Part shown: positions 54,287-64,000 of the stretch, in pieces
Layout of the letters: the number at the start of each line of letters is the position of its first letter
How positions within the stretch are numbered: the stretch's first letter is position 1
NCBI GenBank assembly: GCA_903970145.1
Contig: CAJCHO010000064.1
Coordinates: 1-64,000, forward strand
DNA length: 64,000 nucleotides
From: Mycobacteriaceae bacterium
GTDB lineage: Bacteria > Pseudomonadota > Gammaproteobacteria > Burkholderiales > Burkholderiaceae_D
Direction: 5' to 3'
Made by a program: the position numbers and the translations under genes
The notes under the pieces: model-generated
Told to the model about the DNA's origin: nothing
Database searches by the model: none
What the model saw: the letters and a program-made list of their open reading frames with translations, nothing else

Positions 54287-56586
54287 AGCCAGTCGAACAT
54301 CCGTCGCAAGCAATCCTCGGTAAGCGCCTTATGGCGTTTGCCGCAGCCTTGCTCGCCTCCTTCCTGTCGGTCGCCGCGCTCGCACAGAGCAACACGATTG
54401 AGTCGATTACCTCGACGCAGGTGGGGCCGAACGTCGTGGTGAGGCTGCAGCTCTCGGCGCCGCCCGCCAATCCGCCAGCTGGTTTCGCAGTCGCGACGCC
54501 ACCACGCATCGCGCTGGATCTGGTTGGTACTTCCAACGGTATCGGCAAGAGCGCAATCGAGAGCAACACGGGCGATTTGCGCAATATCAACGTCGTTCAG
54601 GCAGGCGATCGCACGCGCGTCGTGTTCAACCTCAAGCGCATGGTCAACTACTCGACGACCATCGACGGCAAGAGCCTGCTGGTAACGCTCACCCCAGGAA
54701 CTCCCGATTCGTCCGTCGTGGCCCAGAACACCAGCCGCTTTGCCGAACCCGGCATTGGTACCAATTCGCACGCCCTGCGTGACATCGATTTCCGCCGCGG
54801 TCCGGATGGCGAAGGCCGCGTGATTGTCGATCTGTCGGACAGCCAGACTGGCATCGACATCAAGACCCAGGGTTCGACCATCGTCGTAGATTTCCTCAAT
54901 ACCGTGCTGCCGGACAATCTGCGCCGCCGCCTCGAAGTGGGCGACTTCGCGACACCGATCCAGTCCATCAATACCTTCACTCAGGGCGACACGACGCGTC
55001 TCGTCATCGAGCCGCACGGCCTGTGGGAACACAACGCCTACCAGACTGAGAACCGTCTGGTAGTCGAAGTCAAACCCGTCAAGGAAGACCCGAACAAGCT
55101 CTTCCAGGGCTCGCGTCAGGGCTATCAGGGCGAGCGCCTGTCGCTGAACTTCCAGAATGTTGAAGTTCGCTCCCTGCTGCAGGTGATCGCAGACTTCACC
55201 AACCTGAACATCATCACCAGTGACTCGGTGACCGGCAACCTGACCCTGCGCTTAAAGGATGTTCCGTGGGACCAGGCCCTTGCGATCATTCTCCAGACCA
55301 AGGGTCTGGACATGCGCAAGAACGGTAATGTGATCCTGGTGGCACCGCGTGACGAGTTGGCGACCAAGGAGAAGCTCGAACTCGAAGCCCGCTCCCAGAT
55401 CAACGACCTCGAGCCGCTGCGCAGTGAGGTCTTCCAGCTGAACTACCAGCGCGCCGATGCAATGCGGGCTTTCCTCAACGGCGACCCGGTTCCGGCACCT
55501 ACCGGTACTGCTGGAGCGGCGACTGCGCCCGTTGTCAGCGGCACCAAGAACCCGGTTCTCTCCAAGCGTGGCTCGGCCTCGGCGGACCCGCGTACCAATC
55601 AGCTGTTTGTGCAGGACATCCCGAGCAAGCTCGACGAAGTCCGCAAGCTCCTGGCCCGTCTGGACGTGCCTAATCGCCAAGTGCTCATCGAAGCCCGCGT
55701 GGTGGTAGCCGATGAAGGTTTCACGCGTGAAATCGGTAACCGCCTGGGCTACTACAACGTCAACCCCAATGGCGTTGGCATCGGCAACACCGGGCTGCGC
55801 ACCAATGTGACGGGTAACATTGCCGCGCAACCGTGGTACACAACCGGCTACGGCACCGCCAGCGGCACCTACCCCCAGGGCTTTAACTTCGTGCCTGGGC
55901 AGACGACAAAGAGCTGTCCGCAATGGTGGATCAACTGTCTGACAGGAACGCTGACAGCCCAGCAGCTGCAACCGCAGATCTCGACCAATACGCCTTTCGT
56001 GAGCCTGCCCGCAGGTGGAACAGCAACCCCGGGATCGATTGCCCTGTCGCTGTTCCGAAGTGGTTCCTCGCAATTCCTGAGCCTCGAGTTGTCGGCTCTT
56101 GAGCAGGACAACCACGGCAAGGTGATCTCCAGCCCACGCGTGGTAACGGGCGATCAGGTCAAGGCGATCATCGAACAAGGTACCGAGCTGCCCTATCAGG
56201 CTGCCACCAGCAGCGGTGCGACAAGCGTGCAGTTCCAGAAGGCCAACCTGAAGCTTGAAGTCACCCCGCAGATCACGCCTGAAGGCAACATCATCCTGAC
56301 GGTCGATGTGACCGATGACAGCGTGGGTCAGCAAACGGCAGCCGGCTATGCGATCGACACCAAGCACGTCAACACGCAGGTGCTGGTCGAGAACGGCGGC
56401 ACGGTGGTGCTGGGCGGAATCTATGAGTTGACCGACCGGGATGACGTCAACAAGATCCCGCTGCTGGGTGATATCCCCTACCTCGGCTACTTCTTCAAGC
56501 AGACGACCCGGACCTACCAGAAGACCGAACTGCTGATCTTCGTAACACCCAAGGTCCTCAACGAGAAGCTCAATAGCGTGAATTAA
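54283..56586 (+). CDS. pilQ: Type IV pilus secretin PilQ
   Basis: A 767-residue outer-membrane secretin through which the pilus passes. A signal peptide (ends about AALAQS, residue 37) is followed by two peptidoglycan-binding AMIN domains (about 40-280), N0/N1 domains (SLNFQNVEVRSLLQVIADFT) and the C-terminal secretin domain with VPLLGDIP-like IPLLGDIPYLGYFFK. The secretin domain contains an insert with two cysteines (KSCPQWWINC) that may form a disulfide. Last gene of the pil operon; a strong terminator follows. Confidence 0.96.
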   Translation: MKPVEHPSQAILGKRLMAFAAALLASFLSVAALAQSNTIESITSTQVGPNVVVRLQLSAPPANPPAGFAVATPPRIALDLVGTSNGIGKSAIESNTGDLRNINVVQAGDRTRVVFNLKRMVNYSTTIDGKSLLVTLTPGTPDSSVVAQNTSRFAEPGIGTNSHALRDIDFRRGPDGEGRVIVDLSDSQTGIDIKTQGSTIVVDFLNTVLPDNLRRRLEVGDFATPIQSINTFTQGDTTRLVIEPHGLWEHNAYQTENRLVVEVKPVKEDPNKLFQGSRQGYQGERLSLNFQNVEVRSLLQVIADFTNLNIITSDSVTGNLTLRLKDVPWDQALAIILQTKGLDMRKNGNVILVAPRDELATKEKLELEARSQINDLEPLRSEVFQLNYQRADAMRAFLNGDPVPAPTGTAGAATAPVVSGTKNPVLSKRGSASADPRTNQLFVQDIPSKLDEVRKLLARLDVPNRQVLIEARVVVADEGFTREIGNRLGYYNVNPNGVGIGNTGLRTNVTGNIAAQPWYTTGYGTASGTYPQGFNFVPGQTTKSCPQWWINCLTGTLTAQQLQPQISTNTPFVSLPAGGTATPGSIALSLFRSGSSQFLSLELSALEQDNHGKVISSPRVVTGDQVKAIIEQGTELPYQAATSSGATSVQFQKANLKLEVTPQITPEGNIILTVDVTDDSVGQQTAAGYAIDTKHVNTQVLVENGGTVVLGGIYELTDRDDVNKIPLLGDIPYLGYFFKQTTRTYQKTELLIFVTPKVLNEKLNSVN

Positions 56587-56615
56587 GCAGCGCCCGATCG
56601 GGACCAAGTCCAAAC

Positions 56616-56646
56616 GGGGTGGCGGAGCAATCCGCCACCCCGTTTT
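56616..56646 (+). terminator. Intrinsic terminator of the pilMNOPQ operon
   Basis: An 11-base perfect stem GGGGTGGCGGA / TCCGCCACCCC closed by a GCAA tetraloop and followed by GTTTTC. It begins 29 bases after the pilQ stop. This argues that aroK starts from its own promoter or read-through, and against an aroK start at 56619. Confidence 0.8.
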
Positions 56647-56729
56647 CATTGAGCCCGGCACTGCCGGCGGTGCACAGGCACTTCGCAGGCGGACAGCAAA
56701 GTTGGGAGCCCGAGGGATTAGAATGGCTT

Positions 56730-57308
56730 GTGAGCAATCCAACCTCCAACCTCTTTCTGGTAGGCCTGATGGGGGCCGGCAAGTCGACCGTGGGTCGTCA
56801 TCTGGCCAAACGCCTGGGCAAGCGCTTTGTAGACTCTGACCGCGAAATCGAGTCGCGCACGGGCGTGTCGATTCCGGTCATCTTCGAGATAGAAGGCGAG
56901 GAAGGTTTTCGCCGGCGCGAAGCCTCGATCATCGAGGAACTCACGCGCGCCAGCGATGTGGTGCTCGCCACCGGGGGCGGCGCGATCACCCATGCACAGA
57001 CCCGCCGCGTCTTGCGTGAACGCGGCTTCACGATCTACCTGTGTGCGGCGCTTGACGACCTCGTGGCAAGAACCCGGCATGACCGCCAGCGACCGCTGCT
57101 GCAGCAGGGAAATCGCCGCGAGAAGCTCGCCGAACTCTTGAATGCGCGCGATCCCTGGTACCGGGAAGTCGCGCATCTGGTGGTGCTTACCGGGCGTCCT
57201 GGCGCCGATCGTGTCGCCGAGACGATCATCGCCGCACTCGAGGGCCACGGCGAGCCCTCGGCGAGTCTGGTGCCTGAAGCCATCCCCAACAGTGGCGGCA
57301 GCGCATGA
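56730..57308 (+). CDS. aroK: Shikimate kinase
   Basis: A 192-residue kinase that phosphorylates shikimate in the aromatic amino-acid pathway. The P-loop is GLMGAGKST, the shikimate-binding DSDREIE and GGGAI motifs follow, and the lid carries the R...RPLL region. The frame is open from 56619, inside the terminator hairpin, so I use GTG 56730 (SNPTSNLFLVG). It overlaps aroB by 4 bases. Confidence 0.93.
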   Translation: MSNPTSNLFLVGLMGAGKSTVGRHLAKRLGKRFVDSDREIESRTGVSIPVIFEIEGEEGFRRREASIIEELTRASDVVLATGGGAITHAQTRRVLRERGFTIYLCAALDDLVARTRHDRQRPLLQQGNRREKLAELLNARDPWYREVAHLVVLTGRPGADRVAETIIAALEGHGEPSASLVPEAIPNSGGSA

Positions 57309-58420
57309 GACAAATCCCTGTCGAACTCGGCGAAGGTTCCTATCGCATCGATATCGCGGCCGGACTGCTTTGCGACGCCAGCTGGTGGGCGAGCCAAGTC
57401 GCGGGCCGACAGGTCGCGATCGTCACTGACACCCGGGTCGCGCGCCATTACCTCGAGCCCCTAGCCAAGGTAGTTGGGCAGGCTGCGGACGGAATCGTCA
57501 AGATCGTGCTCGAGGCCGGCGAGCACAACAAGGACTGGAAAACGCTCGACGAGATCTTCGATGGGCTCCTGGCCGCGCGCTGCGATCGCAACACGATTCT
57601 GATCGCGCTCGGTGGCGGCGTGATTGGCGACATCGCCGGCTTTGCCGCGGCGAGCTTCATGCGCGGGATCGAGTTTATCCAGGTGCCGACTACCCTGTTG
57701 GCCCAGGTCGACTCGTCGATCGGCGGCAAGACCGGCATCAATCACGCACGTGGCAAGAACATGGTCGGCGCGTTCTACCAACCCCGTGCGGTGCTCATCG
57801 ATCCGGCTACGCTAGCGAGCCTGCCGCCGCGTGAAGTAGCCGCCGGCGCTGCCGAAGTCATCAAACATGCGGCGATCGCGAGTCGGCCCCACTTCGAGTG
57901 GCTCGAAGTACGCATCGAGGCGCTGATGGCGCTTGAAGCGGAAACCGTCGCCCAGGCCATCGAGGAGTCCTGTCGCATCAAGGCAGGCGTCGTCGCAGCT
58001 GATGAGCGCGAGGGCGGCGTGCGGGCCCTCCTCAACTTCGGCCACACCTTCGGGCATGCCATAGAAGCCGGCCTCGGATATGGCACCTGGCTGCACGGCG
58101 AAGCCGTGGCAGCCGGGATGGTGCAGGCGGCCGAGCTGTCGGTCTTGTGCGGACGGCTGGCGCGCTCAGACGCCCAGCGCCTGACTGAACTGATAGGGCG
58201 CGCCCGCCTACCCGTCCGCGCGCCGGATCTGGGCTGGCAGCGCTGGCAGGACCTGATGGCCGTCGACAAAAAGTCTCTCAGAGGTGCTCCGCGCTTCGTA
58301 CTGCTCAAGGGCCTCGGCGCGGCCAGTCTTGAGGCCGTCGACGCGCAACTTGTAAAAAGGGCAATCGATGCGAACATCGCTGAGACCAGGACGCCGGTTC
58401 GCGGGGAGTTGCTGCCGTGA
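57305..58420 (+). CDS. aroB: 3-dehydroquinate synthase
   Basis: A 371-residue NAD+- and metal-dependent enzyme converting DAHP to 3-dehydroquinate. [13 protein letters not shown] and [19 protein letters not shown] are the NAD/substrate signatures, and metal-binding histidines lie in [11 protein letters not shown] and WLHGEAV. Translationally coupled to aroK upstream and dgt downstream by 4-base overlaps. Confidence 0.97.
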   Translation: MRQIPVELGEGSYRIDIAAGLLCDASWWASQVAGRQVAIVTDTRVARHYLEPLAKVVGQAADGIVKIVLEAGEHNKDWKTLDEIFDGLLAARCDRNTILIALGGGVIGDIAGFAAASFMRGIEFIQVPTTLLAQVDSSIGGKTGINHARGKNMVGAFYQPRAVLIDPATLASLPPREVAAGAAEVIKHAAIASRPHFEWLEVRIEALMALEAETVAQAIEESCRIKAGVVAADEREGGVRALLNFGHTFGHAIEAGLGYGTWLHGEAVAAGMVQAAELSVLCGRLARSDAQRLTELIGRARLPVRAPDLGWQRWQDLMAVDKKSLRGAPRFVLLKGLGAASLEAVDAQLVKRAIDANIAETRTPVRGELLP

Positions 58421-59559
58421 CGCGCAAGTCGGGATCGACATCCGGTCTCGCGCCCTACGCTGCGCAAGCGGCGGGCAGCGCCGGGCGCCGCCACGCCGAG
58501 CCCACCAGCAGCACGCGCAATGACTTCCAGCGTGACCGCGACCGCATCGTTCATTCGACCGCGTTTCGCCGGCTTGAGTACAAGACCCAGGTGTTCGTCA
58601 ATCATGAAGGCGACCTGTTCCGCACCCGTCTGACCCACTCTCTCGAAGTCGCCCAGATCGCGCGGTCGATTGCGCGCAACCTGCGCCTGAACGAGGACCT
58701 GGTTGAAGCGATCTCGCTGGCCCACGACCTGGGCCATACGCCATTCGGGCACGCCGGCCAGGACGCGCTCAATCTGTGCATGAAGAGCGCCGGGGGCTTC
58801 GAGCACAATCTGCAATCGCTGCGCGTGGTCGACGAACTCGAGGAACGCTATGGCGCCTTTAACGGCCTGAACCTGTGTTTCGAGACTCGCGAGGGTATTC
58901 TGAAACACTGCTCGATCAAACAGGCGCGCCTGCTCGGGGAAGTAGGCGCGCGTTTTCTGCAAAAGCGCCAGCCCTCGCTCGAAGCGCAGCTGGCCAATCT
59001 GGCCGACGAAATCGCCTACAACAACCACGACGTCGACGACGGGCTGCGCTCGGGCCTGATCACGCTTGACCAGATCATGCAGATCGATCTTTTCGCGCGT
59101 CATTCCAGAGTCGTGGAAAAAGAGTTCCGCGATATCGCGCCGCGCCGCCTGATCCTCGAAACCGTCAGACGCATGGTCAATTTCCTGATCGTCGATGTCA
59201 TTGAGACCAGTTCCGCGCTGATCGCTGCGGCACAGCCGGCAGACCTGGCGGCCGTGCGCCTCGCGCCTCCCCTGATTGCCTTTTCGACCGGCGCACGCAC
59301 CGAGGCCAACGAGCTTAAGAAATTTCTTCACGACAATCTCTATCGCCACTATCGTGTGCAGCGCATGGCGACCAAGGCCCAACGTATCGTTACGGAGCTC
59401 TTTGACGCCTTTCATGCCGACGCGCGCCTGTTGCCCGGGGACTATCAGCGGAGTGACTCCAGCTCGCAGGCGCGCGCAATCGCCGATTACATTGCCGGCA
59501 TGACCGACCGCTACGCGATGCGCGAGCACCGGCGGCTGTTCGCCGTTGACGAAATCTAG
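58417..59559 (+). CDS. dgt: Deoxyguanosinetriphosphate triphosphohydrolase-like protein
   Basis: A 380-residue HD-domain dNTPase that removes tripolyphosphate from dNTPs. Metal-binding residues are seen in [10 protein letters not shown] and [11 protein letters not shown], with the later aspartate in [10 protein letters not shown]. It is the shorter, non-E. coli type of the family, common in betaproteobacteria after aroB. The start is GTG 58417, overlapping the aroB stop. Confidence 0.93.
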   Translation: MTRKSGSTSGLAPYAAQAAGSAGRRHAEPTSSTRNDFQRDRDRIVHSTAFRRLEYKTQVFVNHEGDLFRTRLTHSLEVAQIARSIARNLRLNEDLVEAISLAHDLGHTPFGHAGQDALNLCMKSAGGFEHNLQSLRVVDELEERYGAFNGLNLCFETREGILKHCSIKQARLLGEVGARFLQKRQPSLEAQLANLADEIAYNNHDVDDGLRSGLITLDQIMQIDLFARHSRVVEKEFRDIAPRRLILETVRRMVNFLIVDVIETSSALIAAAQPADLAAVRLAPPLIAFSTGARTEANELKKFLHDNLYRHYRVQRMATKAQRIVTELFDAFHADARLLPGDYQRSDSSSQARAIADYIAGMTDRYAMREHRRLFAVDEI

Positions 59560-59607
59560 CCGCGCGCGCCTGGCTCCGAGTTCATTCACAAAAAGCGGAT
59601 CCGGCCC

Positions 59608-60306
59608 TTGGCACGCTTGCAACGTCTCTATGTTCCGGGCCACGCCCAGCACGTGCTACAACGCTGTCGGCCCGACGAATTGATTGCGCACGACGCCGGG
59701 GATTTCGATGCATTGCTCGACTGCCTTAACGCAGCGATGCGCGAGCAGGGCGTCGCCCTGCACGCCTATGCGCTGCTGCCCGAGCATTTTCACCTGCTCG
59801 GCACGCCCCGCTCCGCCCAGTCGATGTCGCTCGCAATGCAGGCACTTGGACGCCGCTATGTGCGCTACTTCAATCGGCGCCATGGGCGCAGCGGCACGCT
59901 CTGGCAGACGCGCTACCGCTCGACGGTTCTCGAGGACCAGCCCTACGTATTGTCCTGCTATCGCTACATCGAGCAGAACGCCTGTCGTCGAGGTCTCGTC
60001 GATGACCCGCTCCACTACAGCTGGTCCAGCTACGCGCATCACGTGGGCAGCGTCAACTCGCCTGCCATCACCGATCATCCGGTCTACTGGCAACTGGGCA
60101 ATACCCCTTTTGAGCGGCAGCGGCGCTATCGCGAGCTGTGCGCAAGGTCGCCGGGACCGACGGAACTAGAGGCGATTCGCAGCGCCACCTGGTTCGGGTG
60201 GGCGCTCGGCAGCCCGGAATTTCTGGCGCGCCTTGATCAAAATGCCAATCGGCGGACTCAGAAACTGGCGCGCGGCAGACCCCGTGGCGAAGGCGCCCCC
60301 ATCTGA
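59608..60306 (+). CDS. REP-associated tyrosine transposase (Y1, IS200-like)
   Basis: A 232-residue single-strand transposase-like protein. The N-terminal RNRR-like strand is HAQHVLQR, the HUH pair is HFH in LPEHFHLL, and the catalytic tyrosine is in the YVLSCYRYIEQN segment. It lacks flanking IS ends of the IS200/605 type, so it is more likely a domesticated RAYT than a full insertion sequence. The start is TTG 59608. It is inserted between dgt and gltB, and an inverted repeat follows directly. Confidence 0.85.
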   Translation: MARLQRLYVPGHAQHVLQRCRPDELIAHDAGDFDALLDCLNAAMREQGVALHAYALLPEHFHLLGTPRSAQSMSLAMQALGRRYVRYFNRRHGRSGTLWQTRYRSTVLEDQPYVLSCYRYIEQNACRRGLVDDPLHYSWSSYAHHVGSVNSPAITDHPVYWQLGNTPFERQRRYRELCARSPGPTELEAIRSATWFGWALGSPEFLARLDQNANRRTQKLARGRPRGEGAPI

Positions 60307-60308
60307 TC

Positions 60309-60357
60309 TGACCCTTATTATTATGTCCGTCCAGATGGGCCACATTAATTAGGGTCA
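60309..60357. repeat. Imperfect inverted repeat after the RAYT gene
   Basis: Arms TGACCCTTATTATT (60309-60322) and ATTAATTAGGGTCA (60344-60357) are complementary at 12 of 14 positions and begin 2 bases after the transposase stop. The placement is as expected of a REP-type palindrome recognised by the adjacent enzyme. Only one copy is seen in the window. Confidence 0.55.
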
Positions 60358-60445
60358 TATCAAGTGATTATTTCTTGTATGTCCTGCTGCGCTGCATTAG
60401 AGTCTATCCAGTGCGCCCTCGTTTCGGGACGTCATGGAGAATCCT

Positions 60446-64000
<3,555 letters not shown>

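Noticed and set aside
55252-56742. 496-codon minus-strand frame opposite pilQ
   Set aside because: Antisense to the secretin domain and runs through the pilQ terminator; no domain seen.
57775-59652. 625-codon open frame on the minus strand across aroB and dgt
   Set aside because: It is antisense to two well-supported enzymes with family motifs; long antisense frames are expected in GC-rich DNA, and the translation has no recognisable domain.

Overview
The window is a gene-dense, GC-rich chromosomal segment of a Gram-negative bacterium. Gene order and family types point to a betaproteobacterium, possibly Burkholderiales-like. The main pointers are pilMNOPQ-aroK-aroB-dgt-(transposase)-gltB, fmdB-DUF502-aspS-nudB-endonuclease, lptM-lysA divergent from cyaY, cytochrome c4 divergent from engB, and ssb divergent from uvrA. 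No CRISPR array, prophage, rRNA or tRNA was seen. The genus cannot be fixed from this sequence alone.

Layout. 1-4045 (minus strand): high-affinity K+ pump genes kdpF-kdpA-kdpB, preceded by an unlisted 28-residue membrane ORF; kdpC would lie beyond the left edge. 4355-9749: an orphan winged-helix response regulator, a periplasmic FKBP, the RNase P RNA gene, a ThDP-dependent acetolactate-synthase-like enzyme, a lipoprotein with a TonB C-terminal domain, and pyrC. 9774-13530: glycerate 2-kinase, an Atm1-type ABC exporter and a YciA-like thioesterase. 13548-21301 (minus): a TetR-led fatty-acid beta-oxidation operon (acyl-CoA dehydrogenase, HAD/ECH fusion, thiolase, enoyl-CoA hydratase, SDR) with a promoter and palindromic operator in front of the repressor gene. 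21448-23037: a CoA-transferase. 23212-28008: the Entner-Doudoroff set edd-eda-zwf with convergent pgl. 28180-29424: a CHASE3-GGDEF protein whose catalytic motif is degenerate.

29425-29991 is a small gene-poor patch with an orphan short ORF and a perfect 11-6-11 inverted repeat resembling a XerC/D site. 29992-34474 (minus): the aspS neighbourhood. 34780-38497: 3-hydroxybutyrate dehydrogenase and a type V autotransporter with a strong hairpin in its leader. 38569-43867: an SDR, ssb, uvrA and a Tat-exported lipoprotein esterase. 43901-48510: hemB, a predicted structured small RNA, engB, cytochrome c4, lysA, lptM and cyaY. 48519-56586: PBP1a divergent from the type IV pilus alignment/secretin operon pilMNOPQ, which ends in an intrinsic terminator. 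56730-64000: aroK-aroB-dgt, a REP-associated transposase followed by an inverted repeat, and gltB running off the right edge.

Most of the window is housekeeping. The least explained signals are the multi-hairpin RNA with an anti-Shine-Dalgarno-like loop between hemB and engB, the 11-6-11 palindrome near 29,890, the micro-ORF ahead of kdpF, the TonB-domain lipoprotein and the inactive-looking GGDEF protein. No clearly new multi-gene system was found.
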